This document shows positions 1 to 5,287 of a stretch of DNA of 5,972 nucleotides, one piece after another. Source of the DNA: Pseudomonadota bacterium. Lineage in GTDB: Bacteria > Pseudomonadota > Alphaproteobacteria > Rhizobiales > Aestuariivirgaceae. The position numbers were made by a program, and so were the translations under genes. The stretch is from positions 1 to 5,972 of the forward strand of contig JAEKFU010000345.1 of the NCBI GenBank assembly GCA_016522385.1, read 5' to 3'. Positions within the stretch are counted from its first letter, which is position 1. Each line of letters starts with the position of its first letter. The notes beneath the pieces are model-generated. The model had not been told where the DNA came from, made no database searches, and saw nothing but the letters and a program-made list of their open reading frames with translations.

Positions 1-330
1 CCAGGCTTCGACCCAGACACATCGCATTTCTGGTTTCACTTCGCAAAATCCGCCCGGCCGCACGCCGCCGCACGGGCCGTTTCTCAACTGTTTGGGACAA
101 TTCATAGGACAGGACATGCCAGTTGAGGACAAAACGCACTGCCCGCACATCTTGCAGTCGAATAGTAGGCCTTTGAGATTGCGTTCAACGAACGCCATAG
201 GCGCCTCGACACGTTGATAACCGATGGCCTGGAACACCGGATCAAGCCGGACCATTGCGGCTTCAAAGACATTGTAAAGACTTTCAAAGAACCTGGCGTG
301 GCGAACGGCAAATAGGCGAACCCGATACAT
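1..330 (-). CDS. MTHFR_C-domain (MetV-like) cysteine-rich protein, C-terminus cut by window edge
   Basis: The first 110 residues are visible and the frame is still open at base 1, so the C-terminus is missing. Residues 1-50 form a helical lead-in (MYRVRLFAVR...). A dense cysteine region follows: C59, C62 and C65 in DCKMCGQC, then C74, C78, C87, C96 and C104, with GPCGGVRPGG at 85-94. This pattern fits the methylenetetrahydrofolate reductase C-terminal family (PF12225), which also contains MetV. In acetogens MetV is an iron-sulfur or zinc partner of MetF, the enzyme that interconverts methylene- and methyl-tetrahydrofolate. The ATG at 330 is supported by AGGA (338-341) with a 7-nt spacer. It lies 94 bp downstream of the DUF1638 gene on the same strand with no clear terminator between them, so co-transcription is likely. 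A MetF-like partner would be expected just beyond base 1; that is inference. The cofactor cannot be told from sequence alone. Confidence 0.8.
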   Translation of the reverse strand, partial: MYRVRLFAVRHARFFESLYNVFEAAMVRLDPVFQAIGYQRVEAPMAFVERNLKGLLFDCKMCGQCVLSSTGMSCPMNCPKQLRNGPCGGVRPGGFCEVKPEMRCVWVEAW

Positions 331-424
331 TGTCAAATCCTGGTGTCGGAACTAGTGCGTCGTATCATTGTACCGTCGAAATGCCCTTGTTTTGCCGGGT
401 GCGCCGGTTCACTTGCGACATAAT

Positions 425-1063
425 TCAGCGCGCGTTCGACGCCGAGCGAAGCATGAAGGTTTCCAAATCGCCGAATCCGGTCCAGCGATATTCATACTCG
501 AGCCCCAGTTTGACCGCTGCTGCCTTGGCCATGTCGACCAGCGTATCGTCCTTGATCTGGGCCAAATACACAATCTTGGTGTAATTGCGGAAATACATGT
601 TGCGCAGTTCGGGATGACGGTCGATGCCGAGGCCCTGCCAGATCAGCTTGTCGAAATGGCGGGCGAGATAGTCAGTCAGGAAGAATGCCGTCAGGTCCTC
701 GTCGGCACGGGCATCGAAGGCGGCGTTGCCGGAAAAGAAAGAGTAACAGTGCGGGCCTGCAATGCGTTCGACACCTTCGGCCTCGAGCACGCTGTCGAGA
801 TGTCCACCGGTGCCGCAGTCACCATACAGCACATAGATCTTGCGGTACTTCTGTTTGTTAGCGCGAATCTTGTCGCGCACGCCGGGAGCGATCTTGTCGG
901 GCGTATTGTGCCATTTGGCCGGCAGACAAGTGACATCAAATGCCGACCAATGATTGACCTCGATCAGGTCAATGATTTCGCGTGCCAATGCACCACAGGC
1001 GATCAGCAGCACATCGCCACGGCCCTTAGAAAACTCAAAGCTGTCTGACGGTTGGACGTCCAT
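425..1063 (-). CDS. DUF1638 domain-containing protein
   Basis: This 212-residue soluble protein matches DUF1638 (PF07796) over most of its length. Visible family blocks are IACGALAREI (21-30), LPAKWHNTPDKI (47-58), YGDCGTGG (80-87), GPHCYSFFSG (103-112) and YFRNYTKIVYLAQ (157-169). The family has no established biochemical role that I know of, but it recurs in gene clusters with corrinoid proteins and MttB-type methyltransferases. The corrinoid protein 3.3 kb upstream and the MTHFR_C gene just downstream repeat that association here. C23, C83, C106, H52 and H105 all fall inside the conserved blocks and could bind a metal or corrinoid; this is inference. No membrane segment or signal peptide is visible. 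The ATG at 1063 lacks a Shine-Dalgarno sequence, but a promoter-like -10 ends 6 nt before it, so the message may be leaderless. A GTG start at codon 18 is a possible alternative. Confidence 0.9.
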   Translation of the reverse strand: MDVQPSDSFEFSKGRGDVLLIACGALAREIIDLIEVNHWSAFDVTCLPAKWHNTPDKIAPGVRDKIRANKQKYRKIYVLYGDCGTGGHLDSVLEAEGVERIAGPHCYSFFSGNAAFDARADEDLTAFFLTDYLARHFDKLIWQGLGIDRHPELRNMYFRNYTKIVYLAQIKDDTLVDMAKAAAVKLGLEYEYRWTGFGDLETFMLRSASNAR

Positions 1064-1069
1064 TGCAAC

Positions 1070-1097
1070 ATTCTACAGTGAGCCGGAAATCATTCAA
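1070..1097 (-). promoter_or_regulatory. Candidate sigma70-type promoter for the DUF1638 gene
   Basis: On the minus strand TTGAAT (1097-1092) and TAGAAT (1075-1070) are separated by 16 nt. They match the -35 and -10 consensus at about 4/6 and 5/6 positions. Only 6 nt separate the -10 from the ATG at 1063, so transcription would begin at or next to the start codon. It is a motif match only and could be chance. Confidence 0.4.
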
Positions 1098-1103
1098 AGC
1101 GGC

Positions 1104-1128
1104 CAACCGGCGGGTTTTCGACCGGTTG
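1104..1128. repeat. Inverted repeat CAACCGG-N11-CCGGTTG upstream of the DUF1638 gene
   Basis: Perfect 7-bp arms at 1104-1110 and 1122-1128 flank an 11-nt spacer. The repeat sits 6 bp upstream of the candidate -35 element of the DUF1638 promoter and 29 bp past the end of the small membrane-protein ORF. No T-run follows on either strand, so it does not look like an intrinsic terminator. An activator or repressor site is possible; the binding protein is unknown. Confidence 0.35.
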
Positions 1129-1157
1129 CGCCGTGGCTGTACGGGTTTTCATAGAAC

Positions 1158-1325
1158 TCAACGGCGCATAACAAGCCAGGTCATCACCACACCAGCCAGC
1201 ATGCCGAGAAAGAACAACAGTATCGGCACCGTTGCAATGTTACGGTTCAGATATTCCATGATGACTTCAGTCATAAAGCTGCCCCAACCCAGCATTGGCC
1301 GACCGTCGCGATAGGCAACCGCCAT
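1158..1325 (-). CDS. Possible small single-pass membrane protein of unknown function
   Basis: I do not recognise a family. From the ATG at 1325 the product is 55 residues: a polar N-terminal part, then one strongly hydrophobic segment (ATVPILLFFLGMLAGVVMTW), then a short tail ending VMRR. The arginines after the helix suggest a cytoplasmic C-terminus. The start is uncertain. In-frame alternatives are TTG 1355, ATG 1295, ATG 1274 (GGGG 7 nt upstream, giving 38 residues) and ATG 1259; all keep the helix. Codon choice in the 1325-1274 stretch (GAC GGT CGG, CTG GGT, GGC AGC) resembles that of neighbouring genes, which is why I keep the longer form. A TATACT hexamer at 1372-1367 could be a -10 element, but no good -35 precedes it. 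The ORF lies 83 bp after the epimerase gene and could be the last member of that cassette. An ORF this short could also be chance. Confidence 0.4.
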   Translation of the reverse strand: MAVAYRDGRPMLGWGSFMTEVIMEYLNRNIATVPILLFFLGMLAGVVMTWLVMRR

Positions 1326-1408
1326 GAGGGTGCGCCACCGCTCAATGCACACCAATCCGTCGAATCAGTATAGGCGAATTGACCGGTGTTGTGTATGCAG
1401 TGCGACGC

Positions 1409-2920
1409 TCAACCTTTGCCAGATGTCCAGGCCGTAAGCGCGCGTGTTGCACCGTGCCGCACCGGCGGTTTTGGGTGACCCAAAAGATCTGCCAATGCAA
1501 CGTCAAAATCCTGAAAGCGGAACCGGAAGCCTGAGGCTTCAGCCTTTGTCGGCAGCACGCGGGCGCTGTCGAGGAAAACGCTTGCCATTTCGCCCAGGCA
1601 CGTACGCAGGATACGTTCAGGTACACGCAAGATCAGCGGACGATGCAGCGTTCTGGCGATTGTCTTCATCATCTCGCCAGCGCGAATGGCCTGCGGTGCC
1701 GTGGCATTGACCGGTCCCGTCATCGAGGGCGTATCGAGGGCATGCAGGATCAGGCGGGTTGCATCGTCGAGGTGAAGCCATGACACCCATTGGCGGCCAC
1801 TGCCAAGGACGGCGCCAAGCCCGAACCGGGTCGGTCCGACAAGGCCAGAAAGCGCGCCGCGGGATGCACCAAGCACAATGCCAAAACGCAACAGTACAGT
1901 GCGCACGCGCATTGCAGATGCACTGCCGGCACGGGCTTCCCATCTCAATGCAAGATTGGCAGCGAAACCAGATCCCGGATCGGCATCTTCGGCCAGAACG
2001 GCATCGCCGCGATCGGCATAATAGCCAACCGCAGACGCACTGAGCAGCGTGGAGGGAGGGGTTGTGAGCCGGCGAATCAGATCAAGGATGGCTTCAGTCG
2101 TACCGATCCGGCTTTCAAACATTGCGGCGCGGCGCCTTTTCGTCCATGGCAATCCAACGACCGGTTCGCCGGCAAGATTGATGACGGCATCTATGTGCTC
2201 ATTACTCGCAATCTCCTCCAACGAACACAATGCGCGGGCGTGCGGGCCAAACTTGTAGGCGGCTGTTTCAAGGTTGCGGGTTAAGACGATGAGCCTGTCG
2301 CCCCGCTTGACCAAAGCGCGTGCAACATGGGTGCCAACGAATCCGGTGGCCCCAGTCATCAGGATCGTGCGGCCGCTGGGTGCTGCGTGCTGGTCGAAGG
2401 TCCGGCGCTGCCATTCCGGTGTAACTAATGGCCTAAGTCGCCACGCGGCGCGGCCATCACGCAGGCTCCAGGCAAAAATGCCACCGGCGCAAAAGCTCAT
2501 GATCCACGTCAGACCCCCGTGAAAGGCAAGCGTAATTGCGCTTTGCTGCTGCGCCCAAGTCCACAGCACGGGCGCGAGTAAGGCGAGAACTGCGCCATAG
2601 TTGACAGCAAGCAACGTGTGCAGAATGCGCTCGAGTGGTGGCAGTTTGCGGGTCATATCCTCTTCAAGGAAATCCCACAAGGTAATGCCGACTTCGACAA
2701 TTAGCACCGCGGCAAGCAGGACGGCAAACAAACCATGCCATGTCGACCAGCCGAGCGCCAGGAAGATGACGCCATAGATGAAGGCACGGGCTGAATGCAA
2801 CGTGAGTTCGCGCCAGGCTGAGGGTTTTGAGGGCAGTGCCTCGGTCAGTTCGTGATGCCAGATGTTGTCGAACGCGCCCATAATGCCCTGAACTGTCAGC
2901 AACGTAAGGATTGTTGTCAT
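1409..2920 (-). CDS. Membrane-anchored TIGR01777-family NAD(P)-binding epimerase/oxidoreductase
   Basis: This 503-residue protein has two parts. Residues 1-155 form an integral membrane domain with about four or five hydrophobic segments (around 1-18, 45-64, 66-83, 99-121 and 128-152). Residues 183-480 form an extended-SDR (TIGR01777, COG1090) domain. Visible SDR motifs are the nucleotide-binding loop GATGFVG (190-196), NLAGEPV (248-254), SASAVGYYADRGD (294-306), RFGIVLG (345-351), WVSWLHLDD (378-386) and GPVNATAPQ (402-410). The C-terminal DUF1731-like block contains VPERILR, LGEMA and LDSARVLPTKAEASGFRF (433-466). Substrates of this family are mostly unknown; the membrane domain suggests one at the inner membrane, perhaps a lipid (inference). 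The start is firm: AGAGGA lies 6 nt upstream, and the ATG overlaps the stop of the DUF4166 gene as ATGA, implying translational coupling. Most other TIGR01777 proteins are about 300 residues, so the N-terminal membrane domain is an extension. Confidence 0.92.
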   Translation of the reverse strand: MTTILTLLTVQGIMGAFDNIWHHELTEALPSKPSAWRELTLHSARAFIYGVIFLALGWSTWHGLFAVLLAAVLIVEVGITLWDFLEEDMTRKLPPLERILHTLLAVNYGAVLALLAPVLWTWAQQQSAITLAFHGGLTWIMSFCAGGIFAWSLRDGRAAWRLRPLVTPEWQRRTFDQHAAPSGRTILMTGATGFVGTHVARALVKRGDRLIVLTRNLETAAYKFGPHARALCSLEEIASNEHIDAVINLAGEPVVGLPWTKRRRAAMFESRIGTTEAILDLIRRLTTPPSTLLSASAVGYYADRGDAVLAEDADPGSGFAANLALRWEARAGSASAMRVRTVLLRFGIVLGASRGALSGLVGPTRFGLGAVLGSGRQWVSWLHLDDATRLILHALDTPSMTGPVNATAPQAIRAGEMMKTIARTLHRPLILRVPERILRTCLGEMASVFLDSARVLPTKAEASGFRFRFQDFDVALADLLGHPKPPVRHGATRALTAWTSGKG

Positions 2921-3591
2921 GGGTGATCCTCTGGGTCATAAAACTCACCGTTCTGATACATAATGACGCCGAACAGCGGATGCTGAAGCGTCATCACGAA
3001 ACGGAACCGGCCGCCGCCTTCATCGCGGTGAACGATTGCCAGTCGACCGGGCGACAACCAGCGCGGCAGCTGCAACCGCCTGCCGCGCCACTCGACAAAG
3101 TACTTGTCGGCCGTGAAGTGCAACTCGCCCGCCCGAACCTGGATGTCGAGCCCCATGCCGCACCAGCGGTTGAAACTCTCAACGGGCGTGCCGTCGTCTC
3201 CGGAGCGCTTGGTCGTGGCGGCCGTCTCACGGCCTTCGGGGAACACATAGAGTCGATGCCAGATAGTGCCCCCGAGTTCGGTATCCGGTAACAACGAGAC
3301 GGTGCAGGGAACGTTATAGCCAGTGCCGGCGACCAGCGGGCTGCCGATCAGGCGGCCGAAATAGGCGATCAGGCGGCCGAGTGCGGAACTCTCAACCGTG
3401 TGCATGATACCGGAATAGGTGACTTTTCGGTTCTGCGGCCTGTGTGGTGCAAATCGGTTGCGCACACGGGCTGGCAATCGGGTAAACGCCTGAGGCCCGA
3501 CAATTGCCCAAACATCTATCTGGCGACTGGACGACTCCGGCGAGGAATCTCCGACGCGCAGCGGTATCATATGTCGGCGTGATACGGGCAT
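2917..3591 (-). CDS. DUF4166 domain-containing protein
   Basis: The 224-residue product matches DUF4166 (PF13761). Recognisable blocks are LPARVRNRF (39-47), ALGRLIAYFGRLIGSP (70-85), NVPCTVSLL (93-101), GTIWHRLYVF (108-117), LQLPRWLSPGRLAIV (173-187), GGRFRFVMTLQHPLFGVIMY (193-212). The family's activity is unknown to me, but it recurs next to or fused with NAD(P)-binding reductases, and here it is coupled by a 4-bp overlap to a TIGR01777 reductase. A joint function on one substrate is therefore likely (inference). No signal peptide or membrane helix is visible. The start at 3591 has only a weak AAAGAAA ribosome site; an internal ATG at 3570 is the alternative. The gene is preceded by a copy of the palindrome that also precedes the regulator gene, so it is probably under that regulator. 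Residues 72-83 contain a short internal duplication (GRLI-x3-GRLI) encoded by a 15-bp direct repeat. Confidence 0.85.
   Translation of the reverse strand: MPVSRRHMIPLRVGDSSPESSSRQIDVWAIVGPQAFTRLPARVRNRFAPHRPQNRKVTYSGIMHTVESSALGRLIAYFGRLIGSPLVAGTGYNVPCTVSLLPDTELGGTIWHRLYVFPEGRETAATTKRSGDDGTPVESFNRWCGMGLDIQVRAGELHFTADKYFVEWRGRRLQLPRWLSPGRLAIVHRDEGGGRFRFVMTLQHPLFGVIMYQNGEFYDPEDHP
3345..3380. repeat. 15-bp direct repeat inside the DUF4166 gene
   Basis: CGATCAGGCGGCCGA occurs at 3345-3359 and again at 3366-3380, a 21-bp period equal to seven codons. It encodes the duplicated GRLI motif of the DUF4166 protein. Since the reading frame is kept and the protein still resembles the family here, it may be either a recent in-frame duplication or convergence on a repeated motif. 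Confidence 0.6.
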
Positions 3592-3599
3592 TTTCTTTA

Positions 3600-3617
3600 T
3601 TTCTGTAAAAACTGAAA
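3600..3617. promoter_or_regulatory. Candidate regulator operator, copy 2, upstream of the DUF4166 gene
   Basis: On the minus strand this reads TTTCAGT-TTTT-ACAGAAA, an inverted repeat with one arm mismatch. It differs from the perfect palindrome in front of the regulator gene at two of 18 positions. Similarity continues for 9 more bases (8 identical), to 24 of 27 overall. A -10-like GATAAT (3623-3618) directly abuts the site, so a bound protein would cover the transcription start. The site ends 8 nt before the ATG at 3591. Confidence 0.65.
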
Positions 3618-3658
3618 ATTATCTCCAAAAAAATTTTGCTACCGGGCCAGCTCTCTCG

Positions 3659-4180
3659 TTACTTCACCAACGCACTAACCTTTGCGCCAAGTTTCATCAA
3701 TTTGATTAGGGTGCTGCGCGACAGGCTCGAAACCTGCTCGTACCAGGCCGTCAGTTTTTCCACGAAGTTGAGGACATCCTCGATGCGTCTCTTGATGTCC
3801 TCCGGAGTTTCCTCGTCACCGGCTGCGTCGAGCTTGGCCAGGCGCAACATGGTGAGGGTCGGATCTATTTCACGGCGCTTGCGCCCCTCTACGATGGTCA
3901 AAAGGACCGTCCACAGGTCAGTTTCCGCCCTGAAGTAGTCCCGCCGATCCCCCAGAAGGGGATGCTGGACGATCAAGTCCCACGACAGTAGCTCTCGCAG
4001 ACTGGTCGACACATTGGACCTGGCGATGCCAAGGGTCTCGACGATCTCATCTGCAGTAAGCGGACGTCCGGCGAGGTAGAGCAATGCGTGCACCTGGGCG
4101 ACCGACCGATTGACTCCCCAGCGCGAACCCATCTCACCCCAGTGCAGCACGAACCGTTCCATTACGGGTGTAAGCTTCAC
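3659..4180 (-). CDS. GbsR/MarR-family (COG1510) transcriptional regulator
   Basis: The 173-residue protein has the GbsR-type arrangement: an N-terminal block containing FVLHWGEMGSRWGVNRSVAQ (10-29), then a winged helix-turn-helix (about 30-83; LTADEIVETLGIARSNVSTS with recognition helix near 52-64, wing at LLGDRRDYF), and a helical C-terminal region (about 95-170) likely for dimerisation. Characterised GbsR proteins are repressors linked to choline/glycine betaine metabolism, but COG1510 members are diverse and the effector here is unknown. The start is a GTG at 4180, chosen because MKLTPVMERF fits the family N-terminus; an ATG at 4162 is the alternative. A perfect palindrome lies 13 nt upstream and a variant precedes the next gene, so autoregulation plus control of the DUF4166-epimerase pair is the simplest reading. 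The charged run DEETPEDIKRRIEDVLNFVEK (122-142) probably forms a coiled helix. Confidence 0.9.
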   Translation of the reverse strand: MKLTPVMERFVLHWGEMGSRWGVNRSVAQVHALLYLAGRPLTADEIVETLGIARSNVSTSLRELLSWDLIVQHPLLGDRRDYFRAETDLWTVLLTIVEGRKRREIDPTLTMLRLAKLDAAGDEETPEDIKRRIEDVLNFVEKLTAWYEQVSSLSRSTLIKLMKLGAKVSALVK

Positions 4181-4193
4181 AATTTTTTCTTTC

Positions 4194-4211
4194 TTTCAGT
4201 AATAACTGAAA
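4194..4211. promoter_or_regulatory. Candidate autoregulatory operator, copy 1, upstream of the regulator gene
   Basis: This is a perfect inverted repeat, TTTCAGT-TATT-ACTGAAA on the minus strand, with 7-bp arms and a 4-nt spacer. It ends 13 nt before the GTG start of the GbsR-like gene. A -10-like TATTAT (4216-4211) overlaps it by one base; a possible TTGATC -35 (4236-4231) is only 14 nt further, which is short, so the promoter itself is tentative. Its size and symmetry suit a dimeric winged-helix repressor, and a second copy precedes the DUF4166 gene. Confidence 0.7.
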
Positions 4212-4403
4212 TAATAGAAAAGACTGGAAAGATCAAGCGAAAATGGATCGTATTAGTTAAGGGATGCCTGTGAATCATCGATCCGTGCAGCGCGTGCAGC
4301 TTGCCGTGATTACATCGCTAGTCAGAATCCAGAAATTTGAGCGCAGCCGTCTACAGACCGTTCCTTGTCTCTGACATTTACCGGGGGCGACAATTGCAGG
4401 CGA

Positions 4404-5105
4404 TCAGGCGCTGGCCAGCCGGTTGTGCTTACGGTTCATAAATTCTTTGGCGGTTTCCACGGCCACCGCCGCGTCACGGCAATAGGCATCGGCACCAATG
4501 GCCTGGGCAAACTCCTCATTGAGCGGTGCACCGCCGACCAGAACGATATAATCATCCCGGACGCCCTTTTCCTTCAAGGTGTCGATGACAACCTTCATAT
4601 AGGGCATGGTCGTCGTCAGGAGCGCCGACATGCCAAGTATATCAGGCTCATGCTCATCCAGCGCCTCAAGATAATTCTCCACCGGATTGTTTATGCCGAT
4701 GTTGATGACCTCAAAGCCCGCGCCTTCCATCATCATGGCGACCAGGTTCTTGCCGATGTCGTGAATGTCGCCCTTGACGGTACCGACAACCATCTTGCCG
4801 ACTTTCGGAGCCCCGGTCTCGGCAAGCAACGGACGCAGGATCGCCATGCCGGCCTTCATGGCGTTTGCCGCCAGCAACACCTCGGGCACAAACAGAATAC
4901 CATCGCGAAAGTCGATGCCGACGATGCGCATGCCTTCAACCAGGGCCTCGGTGAGAACCTTGTAAGGCGCCCAGCCACGATTGAGCAGAATGTGCACACC
5001 CTCCTCGATCTCTTCCTTAAGACCGTCGTAGAGATCGTCGTGCATCTGCTGCGTCAACTCCTCGTCATCAAGGGAGTTGAGATCGAGATCGTCTTCTTCG
5101 CTCAT
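4404..5105 (-). CDS. Corrinoid (B12-binding) methyl-carrier protein, MtbC/MttC type
   Basis: This 233-residue cytoplasmic protein carries a methyl group on a cobalamin cofactor between a methyltransferase that demethylates the substrate and one that passes the methyl on, usually to tetrahydrofolate. An acidic N-terminal leader (1-25) precedes the helical cap domain (about 28-95, with FVPEVLLAANAMKAGM at 72-87). The Rossmann-like B12 domain follows (about 102-228): GDIHDIGKN (112-120), where H115 is the expected lower axial cobalt ligand, GMSALLTTTM (158-167), and LVGGAPLNEEFA (189-200). Length is usual for dimethylamine/trimethylamine corrinoid proteins. The start at 5105 is preferred to an in-frame ATG at 5135 because AGGAG (5119-5115) lies 9 nt upstream. 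The methyltransferase is absent from the window, so the substrate is unknown. DUF1638 and MTHFR_C genes on the same strand complete the usual context but lie beyond an intervening gene cassette. Confidence 0.95.
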   Translation of the reverse strand: MSEEDDLDLNSLDDEELTQQMHDDLYDGLKEEIEEGVHILLNRGWAPYKVLTEALVEGMRIVGIDFRDGILFVPEVLLAANAMKAGMAILRPLLAETGAPKVGKMVVGTVKGDIHDIGKNLVAMMMEGAGFEVINIGINNPVENYLEALDEHEPDILGMSALLTTTMPYMKVVIDTLKEKGVRDDYIVLVGGAPLNEEFAQAIGADAYCRDAAVAVETAKEFMNRKHNRLASA

Positions 5106-5130
5106 CGGGCCATGCTCCTGAAACGGCAAC

Positions 5131-5157
5131 CGCATCGATGAAAATGCCAGCGATGCG
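5131..5157. repeat. Inverted repeat CGCATCG-N13-CGATGCG upstream of the corrinoid gene
   Basis: Perfect 7-bp arms lie at 5131-5137 and 5151-5157, ending 25 bp before the preferred start codon. The repeat lies in the likely leader of the corrinoid gene and could be an operator or a short RNA hairpin. It overlaps the alternative in-frame ATG at 5135, another reason to prefer the start at 5105. No convincing promoter hexamers are seen in 5106-5287, and there is no recognisable cobalamin riboswitch. Confidence 0.35.
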
Positions 5158-5287
5158 ATGGTACCTGCAACACACTATGCTTGTACAGTTTAGGGTCCAC
5201 GCCTTAGTGCGACCTTAACACAACAGAAATCGACATTTCTCCAACGGGAAAAGGCAGTTACGACAACCCCATTAAGCGCCTTGGCCA

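Noticed and set aside
368..1048. Plus-strand 226-codon open frame opposite the DUF1638 gene
   Set aside because: It is antisense to a gene with clear family motifs, has no recognisable domain, and arises from GC-biased codon positions.
3392..3628. Minus-strand 78-codon frame starting TTG after GGAG-like sequence
   Set aside because: It overlaps the DUF4166 start in another frame and crosses the candidate operator; no domain is visible.
4285..4300. Tandem GTGCAGC repeat (9-bp period) and nearby GGATCG/CGATCC arms between the corrinoid and regulator genes
   Set aside because: Only two short copies and weak distant arms; no T-run for a terminator and no link to either start codon.
4181..4403. 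Search for a terminator after the corrinoid gene or a riboswitch before the regulator
   Set aside because: No GC-rich hairpin followed by a T-run and no known riboswitch core could be seen; read-through into the regulator remains possible.
5133..5135. Upstream in-frame ATG as start of the corrinoid protein (10 residues longer)
   Set aside because: It has no ribosome site and lies inside an inverted repeat, while the ATG at 5105 has AGGAG upstream and gives a family-like acidic N-terminus.
4365..5141. Plus-strand 258-codon open frame, longer than the corrinoid gene it overlaps
   Set aside because: The opposite strand encodes an unmistakable B12-binding protein with the GDIHDIG motif; the plus frame is histidine-rich mirror sequence with no family match.
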